A stretch of 64,000 nt of DNA from Halomonas sp. BDJS001 (lineage in GTDB: Bacteria; Pseudomonadota; Gammaproteobacteria; Pseudomonadales; Halomonadaceae), in contig NZ_CP110535.1 of the NCBI RefSeq assembly GCF_026104355.1, positions 186,001 to 250,000 of the forward strand, in the 5' to 3' direction. A model generated the notes under the pieces. The model did not search any database, was not told the origin of the DNA, and saw only the letters and a program-made list of their open reading frames with translations. Shown here piece by piece: positions 44,248 to 53,944 of the stretch; position 1 is the first letter of the stretch, and every line of letters starts with the position of its first letter. The position numbers were made by a program, and so were the translations under genes.

Positions 44248-44572
44248 GAGCGATTCATCCCTTTATCACGTTTTCCTACAGTGTGGGCGGGGCGAATGAC
44301 ACTGCCGAGACAAACAGGTGAATAAGTGATGACACGCCTGAATAAATAGGCTAAGCGATAAAGTGCTGGAGTTGCCTACCTCTTTATCAGTTCAATGTTA
44401 AATTTGGATGGCAATTTTGTTTAATAAAGAATAAAAAAATAAGTTCCCAAAAAAATAAAACTTTAAAGTAAATGAAATATAACTCCTTTAAGGTTCCCTG
44501 CGTTGAGGCGTTATTCGTCCTTCATTGTGCCTTCGCAAAGCGCAAGTATTAACTACTTCAATGGGAACGATC

Positions 44573-45577
44573 ATGTTTAAAAAAACGACTCTGGCATTAG
44601 CCGTTAGCGGTTTATTGGCCGCCTCCGCAGCACAAGCTGCCACTGTTTATGATCAAGACGGTACCGATCTTGAAATTTATGGTCGTATCGCTATGGGGCT
44701 TGAAGGTGGCGGTATTGATAACGGTGTTGATAATGGCGAAGAGTTCCGTAATTTCGGCTCGCGTTTACGGATTACCGCTGGCCACCAGATCTCTTCTGAC
44801 CTGCGTGCATTCGCCCGTGTAGAGTGGCGCTTTACAGGTGATGAGCGTAATACCTCTTCTGGTTTCGATGAGGTGCGTAACAGCTACCTGGGTCTGGAAA
44901 GCCAGCAGTTTGGTACCTTTATGGCCGGTAACTACGATAGCTTCTACGACAAAAACGTAATGACGCCGTTCGATGTCTACGTTGAGCGCGGCTACGAGTT
45001 TGCGGGTGGCGGCCTACAGGCACGCGGCGATTCGATTGGTTATAAAACGCCTAAAATGAGTGGCTTCCAGGCTGTTATTTCTGCCAAGCACTTCTCTGAG
45101 CGTGGTTTGACTGAAGCCGAGCAGACTTCCGAAGGATCGGTTATCGCCACTCAGGGTGGTGTTGTTTACGAAACAGGCCCAGCTCGTTTAGCGCTTGGTT
45201 ACGTGGAAGATACGGTACGCGGTGGCGGTAACGGTGAAGTGCGTTATGGCGCTACGGGCGAGTTTGCTATTACGGATGCTTTCGCTGCTCGTGTAGGTTA
45301 TGAAACCCGCGGTGATGATGATGTTAACGGTGGTGGCTTCGATAAAATCGGTGTTGGCGCTACGTACGCTATCGATTCCTGGAAGTTCTTCGCCGACTAC
45401 TACAACATCGACGTAGATGGCGAAAGCGACGAGCGTAACGCTTGGGCGCTGGGCTCCATGTACAAGCTGTCTAGCAACTTCGATATGTTCCTCGAATTTA
45501 ACGATCGTAATCTGGATGCTGTTAATGATTTTGAGGAAGATGTGTATTACGCACTGGGTGCCCGCTATCACTTCTAA
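44573..45577 (+). CDS. Outer-membrane general porin
   Basis: 334-residue porin of the Gram-negative general (OmpC/OmpF-like) family. Signal peptide MFKKTTLALAVSGLLAASAA ending AQA; mature start ATVYDQDGTDLEIYGRIAMG. Alternating beta strands, acidic loops, and the C-terminal YYALGARYHF ending in the Phe needed for BAM assembly. Frame opens at 44525 but ATG 44573 starts the signal peptide. The AT-rich 325-bp upstream region 44248-44572 holds the promoter and a long leader. Confidence 0.92.
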   Translation: MFKKTTLALAVSGLLAASAAQAATVYDQDGTDLEIYGRIAMGLEGGGIDNGVDNGEEFRNFGSRLRITAGHQISSDLRAFARVEWRFTGDERNTSSGFDEVRNSYLGLESQQFGTFMAGNYDSFYDKNVMTPFDVYVERGYEFAGGGLQARGDSIGYKTPKMSGFQAVISAKHFSERGLTEAEQTSEGSVIATQGGVVYETGPARLALGYVEDTVRGGGNGEVRYGATGEFAITDAFAARVGYETRGDDDVNGGGFDKIGVGATYAIDSWKFFADYYNIDVDGESDERNAWALGSMYKLSSNFDMFLEFNDRNLDAVNDFEEDVYYALGARYHF

Positions 45578-45663
45578 TTAGTCGGGTGATGGTAGCAGTA
45601 GTGCTGTATTAGTTTTTTACGTTAGTTCTTTAGCTTTTAGTTAGCTCGCATGTTTCGATCTTT

Positions 45664-45693
45664 ACCGGTGTGGTTAATTCCACACCGGTTTTT
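45664..45693 (+). terminator. Terminator after the porin gene
   Basis: ACCGGTGTGG-TTAATT-CCACACCGGT stem (10 bp) then TTTT. The rest of 45694-45884 shows no gene; it should contain the nucleotidase promoter. Confidence 0.9.
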
Positions 45694-45884
45694 AGCGTTT
45701 TTGTTTTTTATGCTTTATTTGGCTGTCTTCAAAGAGGCGGTCTTTGTTCTTGGCGAGTTATTTATCTAACCGTAAACTTAAGAGAGGAGAGAAGGTAATA
45801 ATTTTGCCATGGAGACGAAATGTCGCAGGTAGTCTATCTTTACTGCTAAGGTGTCCTAACACCGTTATGAAAGGAGTCATTTAG

Positions 45885-47588
45885 ATGCGTTTTCACCGCT
45901 ATGGCATGGCGCTAGGGACAGCGTTATTCGCCACCGTTCCTCCCGCCTTGGCAGATAACTATACCCTGACGCTATTTCACACCAACGATTTGCATGGGCG
46001 AACCGATCAGTACCCCTATCTAGTTACTACGCTGAAAGAGGCACAGGAGCGCTTTGGCGAAGGGTTGCTGCTGGATGCGGGTGACATCTTCTCAGGCACG
46101 CTCTATTTCACTGAGTTTCAGGGCCAGGATGCCCTCGAATTCATGAATATGATGGGCTACGACGCCTTTGTGCCGGGCAACCATGAGTTCGATTTGGGTG
46201 ATCTGGAAGAGGGGCATCAAGCGTTAGCGGCGTTTTTTGCGGGCGCCGAGTTTCCTGTTGTAGGCGCTAACCTGGACTTCTCAGAGGGCCCGGAGTTTGC
46301 TGATATGCTGGGCGAGTCAATCAGCGCTGACCCCCAGGCGGGGGCGCTTTATGACGGTATTATCGTTGAACATAACGGCGAACCTATCGGCATCTTTGGG
46401 TTAAGCACTCAGGACAGTGAGACGATCTCCAGCCCTGGACACATCACCATTAGCGATTATCGTGAAGCGGCTGAAGCCATGGTGGCGGCGTTTGAAGAGC
46501 AGGGCGTTAACAAGATTATTGCCCTTACCCACTTGGGCTACGACAGCGACCCCAGCGTGGGTAACGACCTGCTGCTGGCTGAACACGTCGAAGGCATCGA
46601 TATTATTATTGGTGGTCACAGTCATACCCAAGTGTCGCCCCCCAGGCTGTTAAGTGAGGCCCGTACTGGTGAGGAGCTCCCATCACCGACGGTGATTGGC
46701 CAGGCAGGCGAGTATGGCCAGCACCTAGGCGTTATGCAGGTTACCTTCGACGAGAATGGCGTGGTGGTGGATGCCAGTGGTGAGCTGCTGGCCGCCGACG
46801 ACCGCGAAGCGGATTCTGACGCGGCTCAGCGGCTTGAACCCTATACCGCGGAAATTGAAACATTGCGGGATACCTTGATCGGCGCTAAGGCGATCTCCGA
46901 TCTGCCCAATCCCCGCCACGGCAGCGGCGATGAACGGAGCGTGCGTGCCAATGAAACAGCGCTGGGTAATTTAATCGCCGATGCCCAGCTGCATGCCGCG
47001 CAGCAGGTAGCCCCCGAGACGATCATGGCGATTCAGAATAGCGGCGGTATCCGTGAAGCGATTGAAAGGGGTGATGTGTCCGTAGGCGATCTAATCGCCG
47101 TACAGCCATTTGGCAATCGCCTGACGCTGCTTGACGTCACCGGCGCTGAGCTGTTGGAAACCTTCGAAATCGCCCTGGCCAATGCACCCGGCGAGGATGG
47201 CGGTTTTCTGCAGGTATCAGCTGGTGTTGAGCTGGTATACGACAGCAGCAAGCCGTCGGGCGAGCGGGTAGTTAGTCTAAGCGTTGCCCAGGAGGGAGCG
47301 ATGCAGGCGATTGACCCCGAACGGACTTACACCATTGCCACCAATAACTTTACCGCTGCTGGCGGCGACGGGCATACGGTACTTGGCGCGGCCTATGAAG
47401 ATGGTCGCAACACCATCGTTGGCAATACAGATTGGGAGATGCTGCGCGACTATATGGTGGAACGCAAAGAAGTGTTCTACCAGGTTGAAGGGCGGATGAA
47501 TGATATAGCTCACGAGGATGTAGCTGAAGAGGATGTCGCTGAAGAGAGTGTGGCGCAAGAGGGTGTGGCCCAGGAAGCGTCGCAGTGA
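45885..47588 (+). CDS. Periplasmic 5'-nucleotidase (UshA-type metallophosphoesterase)
   Basis: Hydrolyses nucleotides (and possibly UDP-sugars) outside the inner membrane. Signal peptide ~1-23 ending ALA. Metallophosphatase domain: LFHTNDLHG, LLDAGDIFSG, GNHEFDLGD, GGHSHT. C-terminal 5'-nucleotidase domain with NSGGIREAI, QPFGNRLTLLDVTG and TNNFTAAGGDGH. 567 residues. The extreme C-terminus is five pentads of the form xExVA, an acidic low-complexity tail absent from UshA. AAAGGAG precedes the ATG. Confidence 0.9.
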   Translation: MRFHRYGMALGTALFATVPPALADNYTLTLFHTNDLHGRTDQYPYLVTTLKEAQERFGEGLLLDAGDIFSGTLYFTEFQGQDALEFMNMMGYDAFVPGNHEFDLGDLEEGHQALAAFFAGAEFPVVGANLDFSEGPEFADMLGESISADPQAGALYDGIIVEHNGEPIGIFGLSTQDSETISSPGHITISDYREAAEAMVAAFEEQGVNKIIALTHLGYDSDPSVGNDLLLAEHVEGIDIIIGGHSHTQVSPPRLLSEARTGEELPSPTVIGQAGEYGQHLGVMQVTFDENGVVVDASGELLAADDREADSDAAQRLEPYTAEIETLRDTLIGAKAISDLPNPRHGSGDERSVRANETALGNLIADAQLHAAQQVAPETIMAIQNSGGIREAIERGDVSVGDLIAVQPFGNRLTLLDVTGAELLETFEIALANAPGEDGGFLQVSAGVELVYDSSKPSGERVVSLSVAQEGAMQAIDPERTYTIATNNFTAAGGDGHTVLGAAYEDGRNTIVGNTDWEMLRDYMVERKEVFYQVEGRMNDIAHEDVAEEDVAEESVAQEGVAQEASQ

Positions 47589-47609
47589 GTTCCGGGCCAC
47601 AAATAGCGC

Positions 47610-47978
47610 TTACTCATCAATGATGCTTTCAAAGCCCCCAAAGATGAGCCGCTTGCCATCAAACGGCATCGGGTTAACGTCCATCTGCAAGCGCGGATCC
47701 TCCATGACTTTGGACATCCCCTCGTCGCGCACGGCGCGGGATGGCCACTCTATCCAGGAAAAGATGATGCTTTCGTCATCCCTGCGCTTGACCGCCATGG
47801 TGAAGGAGGTCACTTCTCCTTCGGGGACGTCGTCTCCCCAGCACTCCACGACGCGCAGTGCGCCGTGCTCCTTGAAAACAACGGCCGCGGCGCGGGCATG
47901 CTCAATAAATTCGGCTTTATTAGCGGTGGGCACGGCAGCGACGAAACCATCGACATAAGGGTGGGTAAGCTTGCTCAT
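47610..47978 (-). CDS. DUF1428 family protein
   Basis: 122 residues of ferredoxin-like dimeric alpha/beta-barrel type: YVDGFVAAVPTANKAEFIEH, then VVECWGDDVPEG and FSWIEWPSRAVRDEG, all typical of DUF1428. Function unknown. 21 bp after the YciI gene on the same strand; the three genes YciI-VOC, YciI and DUF1428 form one likely operon. Confidence 0.88.
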   Translation of the reverse strand: MSKLTHPYVDGFVAAVPTANKAEFIEHARAAAVVFKEHGALRVVECWGDDVPEGEVTSFTMAVKRRDDESIIFSWIEWPSRAVRDEGMSKVMEDPRLQMDVNPMPFDGKRLIFGGFESIIDE

Positions 47979-47999
47979 GGCTGTTCTCCTATTACTGTT

Positions 48000-48362
48000 T
48001 TATTCTGCTTTAGGGGGGAGTTCTCGAACGGGGCGTACCTCAATGCTACCCAGCCGGGCGGGTGGGATACGGCTAGCCAGCTGGAGCGCCTCATTCAAGT
48101 CGTGGGCTTCGAGCAGGTAGAAGCCCGCCAGTTGCTCTTTGGTTTCTGCGAAGGGGCCATCGGAGATTAACGTCTCGCCATCGCGCACGCGTACGGTGGT
48201 GGCGGTCTCTGTCGGTTGTAATGGCTGCCCACCCAGGTAGTGGCCGCTGGCGCTCAGGCGCTCAACCCCAGCAATGCATTCCTGGTTGAGGTCGTGCCAC
48301 GCCTGTTCGCTCATGGCGTTGATAATCTGTTCCTGGTAATACACCAGCGCAACGTACTTCAT
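48000..48362 (-). CDS. YciI family protein
   Basis: 120-residue YCII-domain protein of the DGPF type: MKYVALVYYQEQIINAMSEQ, then LISDGPFAETKEQLAGFYLL. Such proteins typically accompany ECF sigma factors; their activity is unclear. GGAG eight bases before the ATG at 48362 fixes the start; the frame to 48587 is read-through. Its ATG overlaps the stop of the upstream fusion gene (ATGA). Confidence 0.86.
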   Translation of the reverse strand: MKYVALVYYQEQIINAMSEQAWHDLNQECIAGVERLSASGHYLGGQPLQPTETATTVRVRDGETLISDGPFAETKEQLAGFYLLEAHDLNEALQLASRIPPARLGSIEVRPVRELPPKAE

Positions 48363-49204
48363 GGGGAGTCTCCTTCTGTGGCCAAGGGGCAGTTGTCTGA
48401 CGGAACGTTTACCATCCAGCCGACGCCAAAACGATCTATCGTCATGCCGAACCCTGGTGACCAGAAGGTCGCTTCGAACGGCATGATGATCTTTCCACCC
48501 TCCGCTAGCTGGGCAAAGGTGCGTGCGGCCTGCTCGATATCCTGGTACTCCAATTGAACCTCTACCCCTTGGGGCGGTGTATAGCACTCAGCCGCCATAT
48601 CGGCGCCCATCAAGCGGCGTCCACGTAGGTTCAGCGAGGCGTGGATGATGCGGTCATGGAGTTCCGGCGGTGAGTGTTCAGCGGCGGGCGTTTCAGCGTA
48701 GGTCAACAGGCACTCCAGATGCCCTCCGGTGACATCAGCATAGAACTGCATGGCCTCCCGGCAGGTGCCGGGAAAGGCAACGTGCACGTTCATGGCATCA
48801 GGGACTCGAGCAAGGTTACGATGCTGCTCAATTCCAGCGCCGGGCTCGAAATCCTCCAGTGAGAAGTAACGCCGTAGTTCTAGAGTCACGTTGCCATCGG
48901 CGTCTCGAGTGGGCCACTGCTGGGCCCACTCAATGGCCGCCTGAAGGGAAGGTGCCTCCAACACGCTGTAACCGGCAATACGCTCACTGGCTGGAGAGAG
49001 CGGCCCTGGGATGAGGGTGGGCTCACCGTTTTTGAAACGGATCAGACATCCGTCGCTGGTCGGATGTAAGCCATCGCCGCTCAAAAACACGCCTGCCTCG
49101 ATCATTCGCTGGTTATAAGCGGCCATGTCGGCAAGCATTTCCTGAGATGGTATAGCGCCGTTCTCGGTGTCGGCGTCGGCGCGGCGTATCAGCATAAATT
49201 TCAT
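48359..49204 (-). CDS. YciI-VOC fusion protein
   Basis: 281-residue two-domain protein. N-terminal YCII domain (1-~120): MKFMLIRRADADTENGAIPS ... FLSGDGLHPT. C-terminal VOC/PhnB-like glyoxalase-fold domain (~140-270): NVHVAFPGTCREAMQFYADV and FWSPGFGMTIDRFGVGWMVN. Both parts are usually separate genes next to an ECF sigma factor. First gene of a three-gene unit. GGAGG precedes the ATG. Confidence 0.85.
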   Translation of the reverse strand: MKFMLIRRADADTENGAIPSQEMLADMAAYNQRMIEAGVFLSGDGLHPTSDGCLIRFKNGEPTLIPGPLSPASERIAGYSVLEAPSLQAAIEWAQQWPTRDADGNVTLELRRYFSLEDFEPGAGIEQHRNLARVPDAMNVHVAFPGTCREAMQFYADVTGGHLECLLTYAETPAAEHSPPELHDRIIHASLNLRGRRLMGADMAAECYTPPQGVEVQLEYQDIEQAARTFAQLAEGGKIIMPFEATFWSPGFGMTIDRFGVGWMVNVPSDNCPLATEGDSP

Positions 49205-49352
49205 TGAGAGCCTCCTGGGTAGTCAGGCTTGATAGTGACTCTCTCTAGTCGTTTGACGTGCTCGCAAATCGACACAGCCTAGATATTATTTTTGTTAATC
49301 GGCATATCTGGTTGATTTCCTTCTGCTATCGAAGGCAGGTTAAATGATCTTA

Positions 49353-50264
49353 TTACGTAGCAACGACTTCCTCTCGGCGTGCCATGACATGATCCAGGAA
49401 AGCCCGAAGCTGAGGAGTAACCAGTCGGTTGCCTGGGTAGTAGAGATAGAACCCAGGCTCCCTAGGGCACCAAGCCTCCAGCACCTCAACGGCATCGCCG
49501 GCCGACAGCAAGCTCCTCACCTCCGGCTCAAGGAAATAACCAATACCTAGGCCATCCTTGACCGCACGCAGCCGCGTTGCCACATCGTTGGTACACAGCG
49601 GGCCGGTCACAGCCACCCGTACGGACTGCCCTTCGCGCTCGAATTCCCAGTGGAACAGGTGCCCTCCGCTGGGCCAGCGCATATTGATACAGGTATGATT
49701 CTTCAAAGCCGCGGGATGCTCCGGAGTGCCTGCCCGAGCCAGATAGCGCGGCGATGCCACTGCAATCCAACGCAGAGGCTCGCTCACTGGCACGCCCACC
49801 ATATCCTGTTCCAGGCTCTCACCGAGCCGTAGCCCGGCATCACACTCACTCGCCACCACATTTTCCAAACGATCCGAGATGACGATCTCGACTTCAATGC
49901 CAGGGTAAGTCTCGGCAAAGCTAGCCAGGTGTGGTGCCAGCGCATAAGCAGCCCCTGTGCGCGACGCATTGATCCGCAACCGGCCGCCAAGCGCGTCCTG
50001 TTGCTCCAGCAGCTGCGCTTGAGCCGCTGAAATTTCCTTCAGAGCGGGCCGAACTCGCTCGTACAGCTGTTGACCCGCTTCCGTTGGCCGCGTGGTTCGG
50101 GTGGTTCGGTTCAAAAGGCGCTGGCCCAAGCGTGCCTCTAGCCGCTGGATCGTCTGGCTGAGTGCCGAGGGCGAAACGCCTAGCCATCCCGCCGCGCGTG
50201 CGAAATTGCCACGTTCGACGATTGCCATAAAGGCGCGCAATTCCGCCACATCGCTACCTTTCAT
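49353..50264 (-). CDS. LysR-family transcriptional regulator
   Basis: 303 residues. Helix-turn-helix region LRAFMAIVERGNFARAAGWL, GVSPSALSQTIQRLEARLG; effector-binding domain with GRLRINASRTGAAYALAPHL. It is divergent from an aldo-keto reductase gene (99 bp), the usual layout for a regulator and its target. Confidence 0.9.
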   Translation of the reverse strand: MKGSDVAELRAFMAIVERGNFARAAGWLGVSPSALSQTIQRLEARLGQRLLNRTTRTTRPTEAGQQLYERVRPALKEISAAQAQLLEQQDALGGRLRINASRTGAAYALAPHLASFAETYPGIEVEIVISDRLENVVASECDAGLRLGESLEQDMVGVPVSEPLRWIAVASPRYLARAGTPEHPAALKNHTCINMRWPSGGHLFHWEFEREGQSVRVAVTGPLCTNDVATRLRAVKDGLGIGYFLEPEVRSLLSAGDAVEVLEAWCPREPGFYLYYPGNRLVTPQLRAFLDHVMARREEVVAT

Positions 50265-50363
50265 TGTTTATTTCCGCTTCATAGTCCATGAATATATCAG
50301 TGTATTCTGTCAGTTTAAGAACAGGCCTACCATTGCGGAAACCAACCGCTAAGGGAGAATCCC

Positions 50364-51416
50364 ATGCAGCTCGACCATTACCGCTTGCTGGGCCGTTCGG
50401 GCCTGAAAATATCGCCTATGGCGCTAGGCACCATGACTTTCGGAACGGAGTGGAACTTCGGTGCCGACGAGTCGACCTCCCGCGCGCTCTTTGATCACTA
50501 CGTCGATCATGGCGGCAACTTCATTGATACGGCGAATTACTATACGGGTGGCACTTCCGAGTCCTTTGTCGGCCGCTTTGCCCAGGGGAAACGGGATCGC
50601 TTGGTCATCGCCACAAAATACACCTTGCCGATGCGCGGTGATGACCCCAATTCTGGAGGCAACAGTAGACGTAGCATGGTTCGTTCGGTAGAAGACAGCC
50701 TGACTCGCCTGGGCAGCGACTATATCGACCTGCTGTATCTGCACGCCTGGGATTTCACCACCCCCGTGGAGGAGATTCTACGCGCCATGGATGATTTGGT
50801 AGCCGCGGGAAAGGTCGTTTATCTGGGGATGTCGGATATCCCTGCCTGGCAGGCCTCACGGATGCAGGCGATCGCAGATCTCCGGGGCTGGTCGCCCATG
50901 GTTGCAATGCAGCTGGAGTACAATCTGATTGAGCGCAGCGTGGAAGGTGACTTGGTTCCGATGGCGCGTGAAATGGGGATGGGTATCATGCCCTGGTCAC
51001 CGCTGGCGAGTGGACTGCTGACGGGGAAGTACAAGCGTGCCGAACTCGCACCCGAAAACGTGGTCAGGGGTAGCCGTGCAGCCATCGTAAACGAGGCGGG
51101 GCCCGTACCAGAGCGCAGCTTTCGCATTATTGATGAAGTGAAACGGGTCGCTGCAGAACAAAATACATCACCTGCCACTGTGGCTTTAGCATGGCTGCTT
51201 ACCCGTCCTGATATGGCTGCACCGATCATTGGCGCGCGTTCGATAAGTCAGCTTGAAGCCAACCTGGCCGCACTCGAACTGGAACTGACGGGTGACCAAT
51301 TGGCACGCCTCGACGAGGTCAGCGCGGTGCCTCTAGGATTTCCCCATGAGTACCTGCGGCGCCCGGCGGTTCAGGCAAATATCTATGGCGGCATGTCGAT
51401 CTCTATGCGTGGCTAA
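50364..51416 (+). CDS. Aldo/keto reductase
   Basis: NAD(P)H-dependent oxidoreductase of the AKR superfamily, 350 residues, TIM barrel. Starts MQLDHYRLLGRSGLKISPMA, the common start of YghZ/general-stress AKR proteins. Catalytic tetrad region: Asp and Tyr in FIDTANYYTGG, Lys in VIATKYTLP, His in LLYLHAWD. NADP-binding end PIIGARSISQLEANL. AAGGGAGA precedes the ATG. Likely controlled by the divergent LysR gene. Confidence 0.92.
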   Translation: MQLDHYRLLGRSGLKISPMALGTMTFGTEWNFGADESTSRALFDHYVDHGGNFIDTANYYTGGTSESFVGRFAQGKRDRLVIATKYTLPMRGDDPNSGGNSRRSMVRSVEDSLTRLGSDYIDLLYLHAWDFTTPVEEILRAMDDLVAAGKVVYLGMSDIPAWQASRMQAIADLRGWSPMVAMQLEYNLIERSVEGDLVPMAREMGMGIMPWSPLASGLLTGKYKRAELAPENVVRGSRAAIVNEAGPVPERSFRIIDEVKRVAAEQNTSPATVALAWLLTRPDMAAPIIGARSISQLEANLAALELELTGDQLARLDEVSAVPLGFPHEYLRRPAVQANIYGGMSISMRG

Positions 51417-51514
51417 TGCATGTTTTTGGGCACGACTGCCGGTAACTGTTCATCTCAGTAGCGGACGGGGCAGCAATGCCCTATCCACTATTTAATCCAA
51501 ATGCCCGCTGTCGT

Positions 51515-52756
51515 TTATGGAGTTGGCTCTAGTTCGTTTAACCGCTTTTGCAAAAAGCGTTTTTCGGGCGTCAGGGTGGCCAATTGCAGCGCCTGGTGAT
51601 AGGCATTGCGCGCGGCCTCATGCTGGCCTTGGCGGCGCAGTAAATCCGCTTTAGCGGCATAGAACAGATGATAGCGGCTGATTTGCGGGTGATGAGCGAT
51701 GTCGTCGAGCAACTTCAGGCCGGTGTCGGGCGCACCGTTCATGGCAATGGCAACGGCGCGATTCAGCGTCAGGATTGGCGAAGGAAAGCGTCGGCAGAGC
51801 GCATCGTAGAGCCTGACGATGCGCCCCCAATCAGTCAGCTCGGCGCGGCTAGCCTGGGCGTGTACGGCGGCAATCGAGGCTTGTAGGGTGTAGTACCCGG
51901 CGGGGGTGAGCGCCAGCGCCTGTTCCAGCCATGCAATGCCGGTTTGGATATCCTCTTGGCGCCATAGGCGTCTGTCTTGAGCATCCAGTGTTACCAGCTC
52001 GCCGTCGTTATCCTGGCGCGCATCCCGGCGGGCATCGTTAAGCAGCATCAAGGCCATCAGCCCAAATACCTCACCCTGGGGTAGTAACCGTGCCAGCTCA
52101 TTGCCCAGCCGCATGGCTTCTTGGGTCAGGCTGATATCGACCACGCTGGCGCCCGTGCTACGTGAGTAGCCTTCATTGAAGACCAGATAGATCACCTGGA
52201 GTACATCCGGCAAGCGTTCGGGCAGTTCCTCTTGGGTCGGCACGGCATAAGGGATATGCGCATCGCGAATTTTGCGTTTGGCGCGTACGATACGCTGTGC
52301 CAGCGTTGTAGGCTTCATCAGTAGCGCGCTGGCAACCTGCTCGGTGGTCAAACCGCACATCTCGCGAAGCGTCAGGGCAGTCCGTGCTTCCATGCTCAAA
52401 CTTGGGTGGCAGCAGGTGAATAGCAGCCGCAGGGCGTCGTCTTCAATAGTCGTTGGTTCAAGATCCAACGCCTCTTCTGTAGGCAGCTCTGTGGGTAACA
52501 GTAAGTGAGCCCTTCGGCGTGCGGTACTACGCTGGCGAATTTGGTCTATTCCGCAGTGGTAGCCGGTGCGAATCAGCCATGCGGTGGGGTTGTCAGGTTG
52601 GCCGCTAACCGGCCACTGCTGAACAGCTGCCACAAAGGCATCCTGCATGGCTTCTTCGGCTAGCTCAAAATCCCCCAGCAGGCGGATCAGCGTCGCCTGA
52701 ACGCGCCGGGAGTGATCACGATACAGGTCATCAACGTATAAAGATTCAGTACTCAT
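51515..52756 (-). CDS. ECF-type RNA polymerase sigma factor (DUF6596 class)
   Basis: 413-residue group-4 sigma factor of the type that carries a long C-terminal extension. Region 2 near the N-terminus (RRVQATLIRLLGDFELAEEA, then MQDAFVAAVQQWP), region 4 around 110-165 (LTLREMCGLTTEQVASALLM), then DUF6596 (YLVFNEGYSRSTG) and TPR-like helices. Such factors are normally encoded beside YciI/DGPF genes; here a LysR-AKR pair lies between. ATG 52756 preferred over TTG 52759; no clear Shine-Dalgarno. Confidence 0.9.
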   Translation of the reverse strand: MSTESLYVDDLYRDHSRRVQATLIRLLGDFELAEEAMQDAFVAAVQQWPVSGQPDNPTAWLIRTGYHCGIDQIRQRSTARRRAHLLLPTELPTEEALDLEPTTIEDDALRLLFTCCHPSLSMEARTALTLREMCGLTTEQVASALLMKPTTLAQRIVRAKRKIRDAHIPYAVPTQEELPERLPDVLQVIYLVFNEGYSRSTGASVVDISLTQEAMRLGNELARLLPQGEVFGLMALMLLNDARRDARQDNDGELVTLDAQDRRLWRQEDIQTGIAWLEQALALTPAGYYTLQASIAAVHAQASRAELTDWGRIVRLYDALCRRFPSPILTLNRAVAIAMNGAPDTGLKLLDDIAHHPQISRYHLFYAAKADLLRRQGQHEAARNAYHQALQLATLTPEKRFLQKRLNELEPTP

Positions 52757-52887
52757 CAAGGGAGATCCGTACGCGACTCGGAGAAAGGGCTGAAGGCGCA
52801 GAAATGCGTCATGCTCGCTATCTCAAACGTAGCGCATGGTTTCTCCGTTGACTTGTTTTTATTGTCTTGTTTTTTTGGAGCAGGCGT

Positions 52888-53943
52888 TCAATCCCCGGTG
52901 CGTTTACCCGTGGTGCTATTAAAAGGGTGCAGAGCGTCGCGGGTCACAAAAAACCGCAGGGTTTCGCCTTCGGCAACCGGCGGCTGCCCCGCAACGCGAA
53001 TCACCGTGGGCTGGTCGCTATCGGCGAGGGTCACGTACAGATGGCTTTCGGCACCGGCGGCCTCAAACAGCGCAAGCGTAGAGTCGACAATTAGATGGGG
53101 GACTGCGGGTGGCGCTAGATGCATATCATCCGGTCGAATGCCGACAACATCGGTGCCGTCAGGCAGGTTATCCAGTAGACCGTTAGCGCCTTGTTCGTTC
53201 AAGTAATCCACCGGCAGCATGTTCATGGCGGGGGAGCCAATAAACCCAGCCACAAACATGGACGCGGGGCGGGCGTAGATCTCCATCGGGGTGCCCACCT
53301 GCTCGATCTGTCCGGCGTTCAGTACCACCAAGCGGTCACCCAGTGTCATGGCTTCCAGCTGGTCGTGGGTCACATACAGGCTGGTGGTTTTCAGCCGCCG
53401 CTGCAGCTGCTTGATCTCCACCCGCATCTGCACCCGCAGCTTGGCATCCAGGTTGGAGAGCGGCTCATCAAATAGAAACGCCGCCGGTTCGCGCACCAGG
53501 GCACGGCCCATGGCTACCCGCTGACGCTGGCCGCCGGAGAGCTTGCGTGGTTTGCGCTCCAAAAACTCTTCGATCTCCAGCATTTTGGCGGCAACACGCA
53601 CGCGTTTTTCAATGTCGTCTTTTTTAAAGCCGCGGTTTTTTAGGCCATAGGCCAGGTTGTTGTACACCGTCATATGCGGGTAGAGCGCGTAGTTCTGAAA
53701 CACCATGGCGATATCGCGTTCGGCGGGTTCGAGCTTGTTCACCACCCGTTCGCCGATTTTGAGTGTGCCTTCGGTAATGGTTTCCAATCCTGCCACCATG
53801 CGCAGCAGGGTGGATTTACCGCATCCGGAAGGCCCCACCAGCACCACAAACTCGCCATCTTCAATCTGTAAGTCGATGCCTTTAACAGCCTGAACATCGC
53901 CGCTATAGGTTTTCTTGAGCCCTTCCAAGGTAATGCTGGCCAT
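52888..53943 (-). CDS. ugpC: sn-glycerol-3-phosphate ABC transporter ATPase UgpC
   Basis: ATPase of the Ugp importer for glycerol-3-phosphate and glycerophosphodiesters (MalK/CUT1 type). Walker [10 protein letters not shown]-loop [13 protein letters not shown], signature LSGGQRQR, Walker [16 protein letters not shown], plus the C-terminal TOBE regulatory domain (~235-351). 351 residues. GGAG before the ATG; 1 bp after ugpE. Confidence 0.93.
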   Translation of the reverse strand: MASITLEGLKKTYSGDVQAVKGIDLQIEDGEFVVLVGPSGCGKSTLLRMVAGLETITEGTLKIGERVVNKLEPAERDIAMVFQNYALYPHMTVYNNLAYGLKNRGFKKDDIEKRVRVAAKMLEIEEFLERKPRKLSGGQRQRVAMGRALVREPAAFLFDEPLSNLDAKLRVQMRVEIKQLQRRLKTTSLYVTHDQLEAMTLGDRLVVLNAGQIEQVGTPMEIYARPASMFVAGFIGSPAMNMLPVDYLNEQGANGLLDNLPDGTDVVGIRPDDMHLAPPAVPHLIVDSTLALFEAAGAESHLYVTLADSDQPTVIRVAGQPPVAEGETLRFFVTRDALHPFNSTTGKRTGD

Positions 53944-53944
53944 C

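Noticed and set aside
48363..48587. Upstream extension of the YciI frame
   Set aside because: Out-of-frame read-through inside the YciI-VOC gene; the ATG at 48362 has a good ribosome binding site.
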